Below, piece by piece: positions 24,301 to 35,592 of a stretch of DNA of 64,000 nt. The notes beneath the pieces were generated by a model, which searched no databases, was not told the origin of the DNA, and worked only from the letters and a program-made list of their open reading frames with translations. Position 1 is the stretch's first letter, and every line of letters starts with the position of its first letter. A program made the position numbers and the translations under genes. The DNA lies in the NCBI RefSeq assembly GCF_033958435.1, contig NC_134138.1:182202798-182266797 (forward strand), written 5' to 3'. The DNA comes from Carettochelys insculpta (taxonomy: Eukaryota > Chordata > Testudines > Carettochelyidae).

Positions 24301-24842
24301 GGGATTAGGGTTACCTCTCAGGAACAAGGCCCCGTATCTTTCTGCCTTCCAGCTGCACACATGGAAGGCTGCAAAGGTCTCCATTTGAGACAGAGCTAAA
24401 AGGCTTTGACAAAAATATGTCAGGTTTTGAGCTGGCTTCAAAGTTTTTTTTCTCCTCAAAATTCTAAATATTTGGCTCTGAACTAGTCAGACTTTGGCCT
24501 CCCTGTTGAGTTGAATAACACTTTTAAACTAGGACAGAGTGAGTATTTTTCAACTTCGGAGGCTATTGTTCTGCGGAGTTCTTCCTGAGGGTGGCCTTCA
24601 GCACCAACTTAGTGCAAAGATCTAGTCTGTCTCCATTTACCATGGAGATGGGGAATGCCCACTGTGAAGACATTCTAAAATTCACCGGTAAGGCAGACGT
24701 TTCCATCTCAGATGCTCTTGTAACTGTTGCTAATCACTGACTTTTTAAAGGCAGACCACTTCTGGCACAGATTGGAATCTCTGCCAGGCAATGAGAGTTT
24801 CTGGTTCTCCTTGCATGTTTTTAAAGCTGCATTCAGAGGCAT
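21376..24842. other. Non-coding stretch, no gene seen
   Basis: AT-rich with scattered short frames under 100 codons. I recognise no transposon ends or exons here. Among mobile-element-free runs in the window this is one of the longest. Confidence 0.55.
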
Positions 24843-24845
24843 AAT

Positions 24846-24881
24846 AGCTGTGTCTACACGTGCATGCTACTTCGAAGTAGC
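24846..24881 (+). repeat. Left terminal inverted repeat of the Harbinger
   Basis: It starts AGCTGTGTCTACACGTG and includes the palindrome CTACTTCGAAGTAG. Against the reversed right end, 28 of 36 bases match. The 3-bp AAT duplication precedes it. Confidence 0.88.
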
Positions 24882-25159
24882 GGCACTAACTTCGAAATAG
24901 CGCCCGTCGCGGCTACACACGTCGGGCGCTATTTCGAAGTTAACTTCGACGTTAGGCAGCAAGACGTCGAAGTCACTAACCCCATGAGGGGATAGGAATA
25001 GCGCCCTACTTCGACGTTCAACATCGAAGTAGGGACCGTGTAGACAATCCGCGTCCTGCAACGTCGAAATTGGCGGGTCCTCCATGGCGGCCATCAGCTG
25101 GGGGGTTGAGAGACGCTCTCTCCAGCCCCTCAGCTCACTGGTGGCCGCGTGGAGTGGCC

Positions 25160-25168
25160 CCTTAAAGG
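25160..25168 (+). promoter_or_regulatory. Candidate TATA-like box of the Myb gene
   Basis: CCTTAAAGG lies about 105 bp before the chosen start. The same TTAAAGG word lies on the other strand ahead of the transposase (29177-29187), and ahead of the transposase start in the second Harbinger family (41090-41096). That repetition is the only support. A promoter role is inference. Confidence 0.3.
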
Positions 25169-25272
25169 TTCCCTCCCCCTCCCTGCCTCTGCAGGAAGCT
25201 GAGGCAACGTGCAGGCTGCAGCCTGCACACGCGGGCAGCCTGCAGCACCCTCAGCCGCCCCACAGAACAGCG

Positions 25273-27321
25273 ATGGATGGCCGGCAGCCCCCCCAGTGCC
25301 CCCAGGGGACTCCCCCCAAGGGGAGCCAGGGCAGCCAGGCTGGCAAGCGGCAGCGGGGCCCCTCCTGGACGGAGACTGAGCTGCGGGACCTGCTGGGGCT
25401 CTGGAGCGAGGAGGAGGTGCTCCAGGTAATGGGGAGCAAGAGGCGGAACGCGAATTCGTTCGCTCGGCTGGCCGATGGCCTGGCTGCCCGGGGTCACCCT
25501 GCCTGCACTCCTGATCATGTGAGGAGTAAGGTGAAGGAGCTGCGGCAGGGTTATGCCCGGGCCCGGGATGCGGCCAGCCAATCTGGGGCCGCCCCCGTCA
25601 CTTGCCCCTTTTACAGGGAGCTCAGGGACATCCTGGGCTCCCGGCACACCTCCTCCCCTCCGGCCACCCTTGACACCTCGGCTGACGAGCCCGAGCAGGC
25701 CCTGCAGCCGGAGTCCGCCCCGGAGGCAAGCTCCGCACCCAGGGGGCCCCCCCCAGAGGCCATCCCCGGGACATCGCGGCAGGAGGAGGAGGAGGAGGAG
25801 GAGGAGGAGGGGGGCTCCTCCTCCGCAGAATCCAGCCTGCAGATCCTCCTCCTGCCATCCCGGAGCAGCAGTAGGGCCTCCGACCCCCGGGGATCTCCGG
25901 ACCGTGGGAGCGGACCCACAGGTAGGTACCCCTCTCTGGTGGACACCCCTGGGCTTGAGGGGCGGGGGTAACAGAGATGTGTCCAGGGCCCCCCACATGC
26001 TCACATGGCCATGGCCCCAAGGACACCAGGGCCATGGCCCTCACAGCACTGCAGCCATCAGCCCCTGCCCCCCCCACCCCGCATGACAGTGCCATGCCCC
26101 ATACCCGGGCCAGGGGGGAGTGGAACCTCGAGGGGCCCCTGGGCGGAGTGGGTGGGACACCCCGCAGCAGCAGCATGTGATGGAGTGGGGGGAGTGCCAA
26201 AGGGAGACTCAGGCTACATATGAGCCACAAGAGCCGAAGAGCTCCCAGGGCCAAAGGAGGATCCTGGCGCTACAGCTGGCAGGTGACACCTCTGCCCTGA
26301 ACAAACAGGAGGGAGGAGCCGAGCTGGCTTGGAATTGGGGGGCGAGGGCGGGGGCCACAGGTAGAGGCTAGGGGAAGGGAGAGCTGGTAGGCAGCCGGCC
26401 TGAGGAGGGGGAAAGCTGCATCCCAGAGGGGCCCCCCTTGGGGTCTTCTCCCCACGACGGGTTGGAAGGACTGTCTCTTCCGACAGCTGGTGCTGTCACT
26501 CCTGGCAGAAACTGGGCATCTGTGGCCTAAGAAACCTCTCCTGCTGTCAGACCCTGCGGGGTGAAGTGAGAGTCGCTCCCACCAGGGGATGGGGTGCAGG
26601 GCAGGGGGACCCCGAACCCCATCCATCACAGCAGCATCTCCTGGGGACGGGGATGGGGAACCTGCAGCACAGGGCGGGGGGGACAAAGGCCACGGCTCGG
26701 GGCCCACACTAATGCCTGTCTCCATTCTTCTTCCCCCCTCCTCTCCTGTGTCCTGAACCTGCACCATCAGAAGGACCGGAAGAGAGCGCCAGCGAGGCCT
26801 CAGTTGTCCCGGAGAGCCCTCCGGGACCATCGCTCCAGGGCAGCCCCTCGGCCGAGGAACGACCGGCCCCGCGGCGGGCTAGACGGCGGACCCCGCGCCT
26901 ACAACCGCCGACGGTGACGGACCCCCAGCTGCTGGCCATCCTCCGCCGGCAGCTGGAGGTCTCGGAGCAGCACCTCCAGCTGCAGGAGCGGGCGCTGGCC
27001 TGGCGCCAGGAGGCATGGGGGGCCTATATGCAGACATTTAACCGCCTGGTGGACTACCTGGCCCCCCATGCCACGCCGGCCGACCCATTGCCCGCCCTGC
27101 CTGCTCCTGCAGCCCCACCACCAGCTGCTCCGCCCGTCGCCGGCCCGTCCGCCGTCGCCCCACCACCCACCCAAGAGGGCCAGAGCGCTGAGGGACCCCT
27201 GGAGCCACCTGAGACTCGCCGGCCCCGATACCTTCCGGTCCAGCCCGCTCCCACCCAGCTGCGGACCAGGCTGCGAGCGCGGCGGGGCTCCCGGCCGGGC
27301 ACGCCCAGTGCCGGGCTATAG
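25273..27321 (+). CDS. Harbinger Myb/SANT-like DNA-binding protein (two exons)
   Basis: Exon 1 is 25273-25921 and exon 2 is 26771-27321 (TAG). The intron 25922-26770 has GTAGGT and a pyrimidine-rich ...CATCAG boundary, and the frames join in phase (split GAA codon). The product is about 399 residues. Residues ~30-123 form a Myb/SANT-like (trihelix, MSANTD-type) domain. It has W32 and W44 in RGPSWTETELRDLLGLW, then a helix with NSFARLADGL, and it ends at PFYRELRDILG. An acidic run of nine glutamates follows, then a proline-rich linker. A C-terminal helical segment contains RRQLEVSEQHLQLQERALAW. In this superfamily the Myb-like partner helps bring the transposase to the nucleus and to its ends. 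The upstream in-frame ATG at 25084 is possible, but I chose 25273 because the domain follows it closely. Without splicing the frame would stop at 25971. Confidence 0.82.
25782..25810 (+). repeat. GAG trinucleotide run in the Myb exon
   Basis: Nine GAG codons encode the glutamate run of the Myb-like protein. It is length-variable sequence by nature, and acidic on the coding strand. Confidence 0.9.
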
Positions 27322-27548
27322 GGGCGAGGGGCCCGGGACGTGGCCCCCCCCCTTGTATATAGTTGGACCCTGTTTTTTTGGTCCCCCAGTTTGCCCCGTC
27401 CCCCCCATGTAAATAGTTCTCCCCTTTCTCCTCCCTGGTTTTCTTTTTATTATGTATGGCACACAGTTGTTTCTTTGGATTGTTTTATTTTTGTACATAT
27501 TGCTTTGGTTGAACGTTTGTACCTAGTTTTCTGTTTGTGGTTCACATA

Positions 27549-27554
27549 TTTATT
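27549..27554 (-). terminator. Candidate poly(A) signal of the transposase gene
   Basis: TTTATT here is AATAAA on the minus strand, about 180 bp past the transposase stop. Two more lie near 27446 and 27483. I saw no AATAAA on the plus strand after the Myb gene before the convergent point. Confidence 0.4.
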
Positions 27555-27729
27555 TACACCCCAAAAAAAAGGTTCGGCCAGAAAAAAAAAATTTACGTTC
27601 AGCCACAAGTTCGTGCTGTCATTTGTCCAGGACAACTGGGGGGGGGGGTGGTGGGGTGCTCCATGGTGTGGGTGTTGGAGCAGGAGTGTGGGGGAGGAAG
27701 GGGCGGGCAGTAGGGGGCCTGGGCAGAGT

Positions 27730-29099
27730 TCACCCCACGGCCTGTTGGTCGAAGTGGGCCCGCAGGGCCTCCCGGACCCGGGTCCGCTCGGGGTCCACCT
27801 GCCGACTGGGGGCAGCAGGTGGCTGGACGTGTGCCCTGCCGGCCTCCGCGGCCCAGCCCTGCAGAAAGGTCTCCCCCTTGCTCTCCACGAGGTTGTGCAG
27901 GGCGCAGCAGGCACCCACAATCTGGGGGATGTTGTTGGGGCCCGCATCCAGGCGGGTCAGGAGACATCTCCAGCGTTCCTTCAGGCGGCCAAATGAGCGC
28001 TCCACCACCTGGCGCGCGTGGTTCAGGCGCTCGTTGAAGCGCTCCTGGCTAACGGAGAGCTGGCCCGTGTAGGGGTGCATGAGCCACGGCCGGAGGGGGT
28101 ATGCCGCATCTGCGATGACGCAGAAGGGCATGGTGGTGTCCCCCAGAGGGATCTCCCGCTGGGGGATGTAGGTCCCCGCCTCCAGCCGGCGGCACAGGCC
28201 CGAGTTCCGGAAAACCTGGGCGTCGTGGGTGCTGCCAGGCCAGCCCACGTAAATGTCCTGGAAACATCCCTGGCTGTCCACCAAGGCCTGCAGGACGACA
28301 GAATGGTAGCCCTTGCGATTGAGGTATCGTCTGCCACTGTGATGCGGGGCGCGGATGGGGATGTGAGTCCCATCCAGAGCCCCGAAGCAGTTGGGGAAGC
28401 CCAGGGTGGCAAAGGCGGCGACGGTGGCATCTGGGTCCCCCAGCCTCACGAGCCTGTGCAGGAGCATGGCGTTGATGGCACGCACAACCTGCAGAGAAAG
28501 CACATGTGACAGCCCCAATGAGGGGTGAGCAGGGTGTGCGTGGCCCTGCCCTGCCCTGACCTGCCCTGCTCTGGCCCCCCTGCCCTGCCCTGGCCTCCCC
28601 CTGTGGGTTCTCTTACCTCCATGAACACAGCCCCGACGGTGGCCTTTCCGACACCAAACTGCTGGCCCACGGATCGGTAGCTGTCCGGAGTGGCCAGCTT
28701 CCAGACAGCGATGCCGACCCGTTTCTGCACCGTGAGGGCACGCCGCATGGCATTGTCCTGGTGCCTGAGTGCGGGGGTGAGCCACTGGCACAGCTCCAGG
28801 AATGTCTGCCGGCTCATCCTGAAGTTCCTGAGCCAGTGGTCGTTGTCCCACTCCCCAAGCACCAGCCGCTCCCACCAGTCGGTGCTGGTGGGGTAGCTCC
28901 ACAGCCGCCAGCGTGTGAGGCGGGGGGTGGAGCGGGGTGCTGCAGGGGTAGGGGTTGAGCCCTGCTGCCCTGGGGGCATCTCCTCCCCTGCGGCAAGGAG
29001 GTGCTCAGCTGCCTCCCACATGGCATGGGTCAGGGCAAGCCCTGCTCCTGCCGGGAGGGCTGGGTGGACCTCTAGCTGCTGCTGCTGCTGGGGGTCCAT
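27730..29099 (-). CDS. HARBI1-like Harbinger transposase (two exons)
   Basis: Exon 1 runs 29099-28617 (161 codons) and exon 2 runs 28488-27730 with the stop. The 128-bp intron has GTAAGA and TTTCTCTGCAG boundaries, phase 0. The product is 413 residues, a usual size for HARBI1-type proteins. The start is MDPQQQQQLEV. Residues ~130-158 hold a helix-turn-helix (SYRSVGQQFGVGKATVGAVF). The DDE_Tnp_4 catalytic core shows D200 in ALDGTHIPI, D288 in CVIADAAYPLRPW and E324 in VVERSFGRLKERW. D288 and E324 are separated by 35 residues. WPGSTHD (244-250) and NRKGYHS (218-224) are also family hallmarks. This enzyme would cut and join the element's ends in the nucleus. No stop or frameshift interrupts it. 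Confidence 0.9.
28489..28616 (-). other. Transposase intron with CCCTG pentamer repeats
   Basis: The intron is bounded by GT (28616-28615) and AG (28490-28489) on the minus strand. It contains many CCCTG/CCTGC pentamers (28541-28595). Intron loss from the frame would leave a longer chimeric reading frame (27730-28902), which I reject as the real product because it drops the N-terminal domain. Confidence 0.8.
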
Positions 29100-29176
29100 G
29101 ACTGCGGCGCCCGGGGTCTGTGTGCCTATGGCTCCTCAGACCGCGTGCTGTGCAGGCTGAGTGTATGTGGGAGGGG

Positions 29177-29187
29177 CCCTTTAAGGG
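29177..29187 (-). promoter_or_regulatory. Candidate TATA-like box of the transposase gene
   Basis: CCCTTTAAGGG lies about 80 bp upstream of the transposase ATG. It is kept in the 700-bp relatives as CCCTTTAAGGG. Its position mirrors TTAAAGG in the other Harbinger family (41090-41096). The role is inferred. Confidence 0.3.
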
Positions 29188-29421
29188 AACGGCTAGCTGT
29201 TGCCCCGGAAGTGCTAGTCCGCCCGTTGACCCTGTCTGCAGCTGTGCCTGGCATCCCTATTTCGATGTGTGCTACTTGGGTGTGTAGACGTTCCCTCGCT
29301 GCGCCTATTTCGATGTTGGGCTGAGCAACGTCGAAGTTGAACATCGACGTTGCCGGCCCTGGAGGACGTGTAGACGCTATTCATCGAAATAGGCTATTTC
29401 AATGTCGCAACATCGAAATAA

Positions 29422-29457
29422 GCTACTTCGATGTAGGCTTCACGTGTAGATGTAGCC
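29422..29457 (-). repeat. Right terminal inverted repeat of the Harbinger
   Basis: Reversed, it starts GGCTACATCTACACGTG and continues AAGCCTACATCGAAGTAGC. AAT follows at 29458-29460. Confidence 0.88.
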
Positions 29458-29460
29458 AAT

Positions 29461-30662
29461 TTGACTTTTATATTTGCAGGAGGCAGCTCCAGACAGGCCA
29501 ATGCATGAATGCAAATTCTATATCTTCTTGAGGCTTGCAGTTTGGGGGTGCATAAAGTCTCCCTGCTCCCCCGCACTACACCCATGACCACATCTTATGA
29601 TAGCTTTATCCTTTCAGGCAGCTGTGGTGTATGTCCCTGACCAGAACACCCTACTCTCAGACATTATTTTACATTAAACAACAGGACAGGGTGTTCAGCC
29701 AAATTTTTCTACTCCTAACCCATAAAATTACATGACTACTCGTTCATACTAACCGTAAAGTACTTTTTACCTAAAAGTGTTTTAACTTTGCCCAGCATAT
29801 CTTTAGTTGTTTAACTTTCTTTGTTGTTTGGTTCAGTTCATTTTGAAGCTACTGGTGTGCCCATAAATACTGTATGCTCCATGGAAAATATTAAATATCT
29901 GTTTAGTTCCGACACAAAGACCCCCTTGGATTGGTCCTAAACGCTCTTGGCACATAGCTATGTTTAAAGTTTGTTGTTAGTTTGGTTTTTTTTTTTTTAA
30001 TTTAGAAGGAAACAAAACAAAAATCTATTTGTGCGGGCATTATGTTTTCTATGATATAACATCCATTGCTCCGTTTCAGCTCAGCATGTGTAAGATTGTC
30101 TATGCTAACAAAGAATGCAAGCTATCTTTGATAATCAGTTGAAATATCTACTACTCAAATTCCAGGTTTCCTTTGATTTATCAATGTCACATTTCACATT
30201 ACGGCACCCCACTGTCCATTTTCTTCATTTCCTTTCTAATTATGGCTCATCAGCTCAGTAATTTGCTGTTGCACCTTTTTTGAAGTCATGTTTTTAGTTT
30301 ATGCAGCAAAGCATGAAAACAACTTGAAGGGCAGGCTTTGTGATAGAAAATTTGGGGAAAAGCTTTCCCCTACAGCACCAATTTAGTTGTGGGTGAATGT
30401 AGAAACACTGGATGGTTTTGCACTTTATGAGCTAAAAGAGAATGTTGTTTCTTGTGTTTATATGAATAGCACATTTTCCAACTGTTAATTGTTGTAGATG
30501 ACTTGCTGTCTCATTTTTCAAAAAACACTTTTCCATCATTAAGTGGGGCTTAAATAAGAAAAAAAATGTGGATTTATGGAAGGTTATATTGGAAGGCTCT
30601 TCTGTAGTCCTCCATGTATTGTCTGCATTGTTCTGCATCTTTGTTTTGGCTGTATACTCAAA
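29461..30662. other. Non-coding stretch, no gene seen
   Basis: AT-rich sequence after the Harbinger. No repeat ends or exons recognised. Confidence 0.55.
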
Positions 30663-30975
30663 GGCTGTGCCTACACTACAGCTCCAGTTTGAAAGGATGG
30701 CTTTCGAAACTAAACGTTGGAAGAAGGCCTTTTGAAATGGAGCATCCACACAGGCAGAGAGGGAGTGAAGGTTTGACTTACCCTTTCGAACCGCCCCGCC
30801 CTGCACTTTTGAAAAGAGAGTGTCTACATGTCCCAGGGTGCTCTTTGAAAGTAAATGGCAGGAAGTGCCGCGGGCTGGGTCGCATGGTGGATGAGTCCTT
30901 CCTGGGCCACTGCCTGCCGTCTCTTTAAAGGTCCCCCTACCCCAATCCTCAGCCTGCACATGCTGAGGATGTATC
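30663..30975 (+). mobile_element. Left-end fragment of the second Harbinger family
   Basis: It begins GGCTGTGCCTACACTAC. It carries GGCTTTCGAAAC, CCTTTCGAACC, GTGTCTACATGTCCCA and a TTAAAGG box at 30925 in the same order as 40831-41100. No transposase sequence follows, so it is a truncated or deleted copy. Confidence 0.6.
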
Positions 30976-31089
30976 TGTGAACTCTGGGTCTTGGACTGCA
31001 CCATGAGAGGTACACCCCATAACTGTGTGGGGGGTAAAGGCAAAGAGCCCTCAGCAAGAGACTTGGTTCTATGAAGTATTGGGATGGTA

Positions 31090-31335
31090 CCTTGTTAAAG
31101 GGGTTTATCTCTCTTGGTTTAGCAACATTGCACGTGTGACTATGTAAACTTAGGTTAGACTACTGTTATTAAACAAGCTGTTTCCATCTCAGACTCTGTG
31201 CTTGCGAGAGGGGAAGAACTACCTTACAGGCACCCAGAAGGTGGGGCTCAAGCTAGCTGGTTGCATCATTGACAGAAAACCCCTAGGAACTGAACCCGGC
31301 CTTTTTGGCAGGTACCTGGCATCAACAGAAGGGTT
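31090..31335 (+). mobile_element. Possible LTR fragment
   Basis: TTATTAAACAAGCTG, CAGACTCTGTGCTTGCGAGAGGGG and GAACTGAACCCGGCC resemble the 3' part of a turtle endogenous retrovirus LTR as I recall it. No partner LTR or internal region was found. I describe it only as a candidate solo fragment. Confidence 0.35.
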
Positions 31336-31364
31336 ACACAGTGAAGACAGCCATGTGGTAATAT

Positions 31365-31545
31365 CGAGCTAACCGCGTTAAATTCAGATTCATCCTCTAG
31401 TGCACACACAGCCTTGTGAAACAAGGTTTGCCTATTTCAAAGTAATCCAATTGCTATTTTGAAATTATTTTGAAATAGTGATGGTGTTGTGTAGATGCTA
31501 GCATGGTTATTTCAAAATAACATGTTATTCGGCTGTTATGTAGAA
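31365..31545. mobile_element. MITE-like fragment with TTTGAAAT words
   Basis: GCCTATTTCAAAG, GCTATTTTGAAATTATTTTGAAATAG and GGTTATTTCAAAATAACATG give several inverted TTTCAAA/TTTGAAA pairs. The ending GGCTGTTATGTAGAAAG is a plausible terminus. Its edges are not resolved. Confidence 0.35.
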
Positions 31546-32518
31546 AGAACTGAGTTGTGTTGACCTGCCCATGGAGATTGCACACATCCTTTTCCTGTTT
31601 CTACCACAGCAGTTCATCAAGCAAAGCAAGTCAGCTTCACCTGAGCGTGCAGTAAAGAGGCTGAGTGCCTCGCCAGTGGTAGCTATTACTGACAGCCTTC
31701 CCGGGCTTAAAGGAGAACAGGTGCTTTGCCCACGGCTTTTAATTGGAGAGTGTCAACTTTAAACAGTGACTTGGAGGAGGGTGAGGGTTCCCCGTAAACA
31801 AGATTCCTTACAAGTGGAAGACCCTAAAGCAGAAAGAGGGGTGCAGACAAAAGTTTCACCTTCAGCATAAGCTCTGAGGTAACTTGTTTTGCGGTATGTT
31901 TTATTTGATAGGAGAGGAATTGCTCCCCTCTTAGAGCTGTATGAGTTCTATGCATGTTGCGACATGTGGCCAAATATTGCCAATGGAAATGGGAACCAGC
32001 TAGTGGGTGGCAGCCATGCCTTGGGCAGCACTAGAACAAGTAGTTATGGAACTGGAAAATGGATAGGGGAAGGGATTCAGTCTGTTAAACAAGATGACAA
32101 ACAGACTCACCCACACTGGAATTTATAGGACTGATGGTGCCATCACATGTATGTGTTCTGCGTTGGATTAATTCCATTACTTTGGAATTACCCCTGCCTA
32201 ACACTGGAGGAAATGAGATCTGAATTAGGTCCAGTATCTCAACTCGTGAAGTGTTTTTAATATTTTAATAAAAGAGCCACAACAACAATGGTGATAGTTA
32301 GACTCAAGTTTCTCAGGGGCAGGTGGGCAAAGAAGTAGCGCCAAGGGACTGCACAATCTATTCGTTTTTCACCATTTAATTAAGATCAATTACTCACAAA
32401 ATCATAGAAGCAAGAAAGGAGGCAACACAAGTTGGCAAACAAACTTGTGTGACGTACTTTCTGATGAAACATGAAGGACAGGAAGCAGAGCTCCTAGATC
32501 ATCCTCCTCAGGGGCCAC
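31546..32518. other. Non-coding stretch, no gene seen
   Basis: Short frames of 63 and 79 codons (31571-31762, 31889-32128) lack domains. There is no repeat match that I can name. Confidence 0.5.
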
Positions 32519-32521
32519 TGT

Positions 32522-33231
32522 GGCTGCGTCTACACGTGCACGCTACTTCGAAGTAGCGGCAGTAACTTCGAAATAGCGCCCGTCACGTCTACACGTGTTG
32601 GGCGCTATTTCGAAGTTGAAATCGACGTTAGGCGGCGAGACGTCGAAGTCGCTAACCCCATGAGCGGATGGGAATAGCGCCCTACTTCGACGTTCAACAT
32701 CGAAGTAGGGACGTGTAGACGATCCGCGTCCCGCAACATCGAAATAGCGGGGTCCTCCATGGCGGCCATCAGCTGGGGGGTTGAGAGATACTCTCTCTCC
32801 AGCCCTTGCGGGGCTCTGTGGTCACCGTGGGCAGCAGCCCTTAGCCCAGGGCTCCTGGCTGCTGCTGCTGCAGCTGGGGGTCCGTGCTGCATATACAGGG
32901 TCTGCAACTAGTTGTTGGCTCTGTGTATCTTGCACTGTTTAATGAAAGTGTGTCTGGGAGGGGCCCTTTAAGGGAGCGACTTGCTGTTGAGTCCGCCCCG
33001 TGACCCTGTCTGCAGCTGTGCCTGGCTCCCTTATTTCGATGTGTGCTACTTTGGCGTGTAGACGTTCCCTCGCTGTGCCTATTTCGATGTTGGGCTGAGC
33101 AACGTCGAAGTTGAACATCGACGTTGCCAGCCCTGGAGGACGTGTAGACGTTATTCGTCGAAATAGCCTATTTCGATGTCTCAACATCGAAATAAGCTAT
33201 TTCGAAGTTGGGTGCACGTGTAGACGTAGCC
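32522..33231 (+). mobile_element. Mini-Harbinger copy D (710 bp)
   Basis: Ends are GGCTGCGTCTACACGTG and CACGTGTAGACGTAGCC, with TGT on both sides (32519-32521, 33232-33234). It is the same family as copies A, B, E and F. A 100-codon minus-strand frame is the shortened version of the 121-codon frame in A, E and F. Confidence 0.88.
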
Positions 33232-33275
33232 TGTGTGTGGTAAGAGATGTCTGTGTAAAGCTATTAAAAATCAAT

Positions 33276-33541
33276 GGCTACATCTACACTAGAAGCATCT
33301 GTCTACAAAAGTTACTGTCAAAAGAGCTGTCCAGGAAAAACTTCTGTCAACAGATTGTATCTACACATAAAAGTGGATCAATCTTTTGATCTAGTCTGTC
33401 AATAAAAGGGCCCCCAGAGAGTCTACATGGCTTTTTGTCGATAGTTTCTGTTGACAAAACACATTTTGTATGTAGATTCTCCACGACTTTTGTCTACAAA
33501 AATCCAAGTTAGTCTACAAAATTCTCTAGTGTAAATGTAGG
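33276..33541 (+). mobile_element. MITE of the 10699 family, degenerate right end
   Basis: The left end is GGCTACATCTACACTAG. The interior GTCTACAAAAGTTACTGTC, CTTCTGTCAACAGATTG and GTCGATAGTTTCTGTTGACAAAAC matches 53333-53733 and 10699-10937. The right end is eroded near AGTGTAAATGTAGGC, so I do not give a target duplication. It begins only 45 bp after mini-Harbinger copy D. Confidence 0.65.
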
Positions 33542-33544
33542 CTG

Positions 33545-35589
33545 TGTCTGTAGATGGTGCTCAAGAATATGTAACGTAGTTCCTGAATTTCAAAAATCCA
33601 ATAAAACTTAATTGTTGTACAGTGGAAGAGACTCCATTTGTGTGTTGCTCTTTACCTCAGCGCTTAACTCCACAGGGCTGTTTCTTCTTGCCCTTTGTCC
33701 GGTGATGCAGGGTCCTCATATCACTAAGCTGACAGGCTGCTGTCTGAGGTCAGTGAGGAGAGGAAAGCATGAGGGCAACAATGATGGAGGAGAGAGTGAA
33801 GAACAGGTGACGGAAGTGAGGGTACCTTCCACAGGGAGCATGGGTGAAGGATCCTTTTGATTTGGTGGAATCAGGCACATTCCAAAGATAAAATATCGTT
33901 GCTTGGAAATGTATTTATGAGTCCCAGGTTAAGTGTCACAGCTAGCTGGATGATTTAGCAGTATCTTGGGGAGGGGGAGTTCATGAAAGGCTGAAAAATA
34001 ACTGCATCTCTCCATGTGATATGAAAATCTGTACAGCACATACTTGTTAGGATATTTCCCCATGAAGTGAGCAACCACCTTCTTTCTCTCAGAATGTCTT
34101 GTATTTTGGATCAAGGGAAATCACAGGGTGGATATTCATGCTGCATCCACTCTGCCTCCCAAAGTGGCAGTTGCCCCAGTAAACACACAGTCTTGGAAAT
34201 GTAAAGGTGTAGAGCATAGCAAACAGTTACAACAGATGCATGCAGCATGCTGTGTAATTTAAGCAAGGATTCGCTATCCCTGCATGAGTTGTGTGAGATC
34301 CTGAGCGTAGTTTGAGAAATCAAGAGAACAAGCAGATGGTAATTTATGGCCTGCTTCAAAGCCCAGTAAATTAGAACGGCGGTGCTTTACCAGAATCACA
34401 TTTCTAGTGGTTAGCAAAATTTAACCAAATAATTTGTCTCCCAGGCCAGTCCTTTATGCACTGATTGGGGAGTGAATGAGAGTGCTGTACCCAGAACTTT
34501 GTTCAGACATCCTCCTACCTAACCCAGTAACAATATGTGTGTAAACCAAATCCAGGTGCCAGTTCCTTGGACACTGTGGGGAAGAAAGAAAGAGTGACCT
34601 GGAGGAAACTGGGAGTAATAAACATAAAAAAGGAGAGAATTTCAAATGAAAGGTACCATAGCAATTCATTTATTTGGCTACAGAATTTAGTAGCTAGCAT
34701 TTAAAAGAGAACTCTGGGCTCTTTGCGTCCTGCCTGCTCTTTATAGGGAGTGAAAGGAAGAGGTTTTAGTTTCTTCTTTCTTTCTCCCTCCTTCCATCAA
34801 CTTGCAACTACCCTTCTTGGGAGGGAAAAGAAAAGAAAATACCAAATGAAGTCTCTAAAACCTGTTCTCTTATCATATCCTCTCACCTTGACTCCTCCAC
34901 TGTGCTAAAAATACCAGCTACCATGCCCTGTTCATTTCCATCTCATACCTTTCTACATGTCTTTTCATGTGTTTATCGAGCACGTAGTACAACACTGCCC
35001 AGATTATGAGTAGAGCACTTGGAATTCTGTACTACCGTAATATTAATAATTGCCAGACTCAATGACTTTATGTATAATAACTGAGCTACCATCAACACCT
35101 CGAAATTTCCCAGCGTGTCCTGGCTTTGATGTATCTCTCTTTTAGATCATAGTCTGTTGGGGGCAGGAATGCTCTTTGCTCAGTGCAGTGTGTAGAAAAA
35201 AGCACTGCGTTGGTGTTAAGCAAGCAAATAATAGTTCATCTTCTTTCCTGATTAATATCCCACAGTAATAAAAATAAATAAGAATACTGTTAGTGTTTTA
35301 TGAATTCTGACCGCTCTGCATTTTGTCTGTCTATTCCATATACATCACTATTATGTGATGGTCCTATGTGTTTTTGGTACTTCCTTGCTTTTTAAAGCTA
35401 GCATTAGTAAAAGTGAAATAAACAGAAGTTTCTGGATGTTAACCTAGTGGAGATGGATGAAAACCAATTGTGGCAATTATCTGAAAACACAGGCAAATTA
35501 TAGTATAAATATGAGGAAACATGCTGGATTGCTTGTGCCTAATGTTAAGGGTTGATTTGAGGAAATAGGGAAAGGCTTAAGCAGCAATC
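33545..35589. other. Non-coding stretch with one old repeat tail
   Basis: No gene. An old tail related to 13205-13292 is at 35150-35235. The remainder is unassigned. Confidence 0.5.
35150..35235 (+). repeat. Old LINE/SINE 3' tail remnant
   Basis: TAGTCTGTTGGGGGCAGGAATGC, GTGTAGAAAAAAGCACTGCG and GCAAATAATAG follow the order of the repeat tail at 13205-13292, at greater divergence. Confidence 0.4.
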
Positions 35590-35592
35590 TTT

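Larger units (their letters stand above)
24846..29457 (+). mobile_element. Complete-looking autonomous PIF/Harbinger transposon
   Basis: The element is 4612 bp. Its left end AGCTGTGTCTACACGTG and reversed right end GGCTACATCTACACGTG belong to terminal inverted repeats matching at 28 of 36 bases. AAT sits on both sides (24843-24845, 29458-29460). Inside are two convergent genes, a Myb/SANT-like protein (plus strand) and a HARBI1-like DDE transposase (minus strand). This is the standard PIF/Harbinger pair. Both have open frames and in-phase introns. The interior is GC- and CpG-rich, unlike the AT-rich flanks. Relatives that share its ends are the five 700-bp copies elsewhere in the window. Activity is inferred from completeness only. 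Confidence 0.9.

Noticed and set aside
25162..26004. 280-codon minus-strand frame opposite the Myb exon (and 25622-26254, 26270-26830)
   Set aside because: GC-rich coding DNA often leaves the other strand open. The products are low complexity, and the plus-strand frame carries a clear DNA-binding domain.
27730..28902. 390-codon uninterrupted minus-strand frame as the transposase
   Set aside because: It reads through the intron and starts in the wrong frame of exon 1, giving a meaningless N-terminus. The two-exon model restores the helix-turn-helix and keeps phase.
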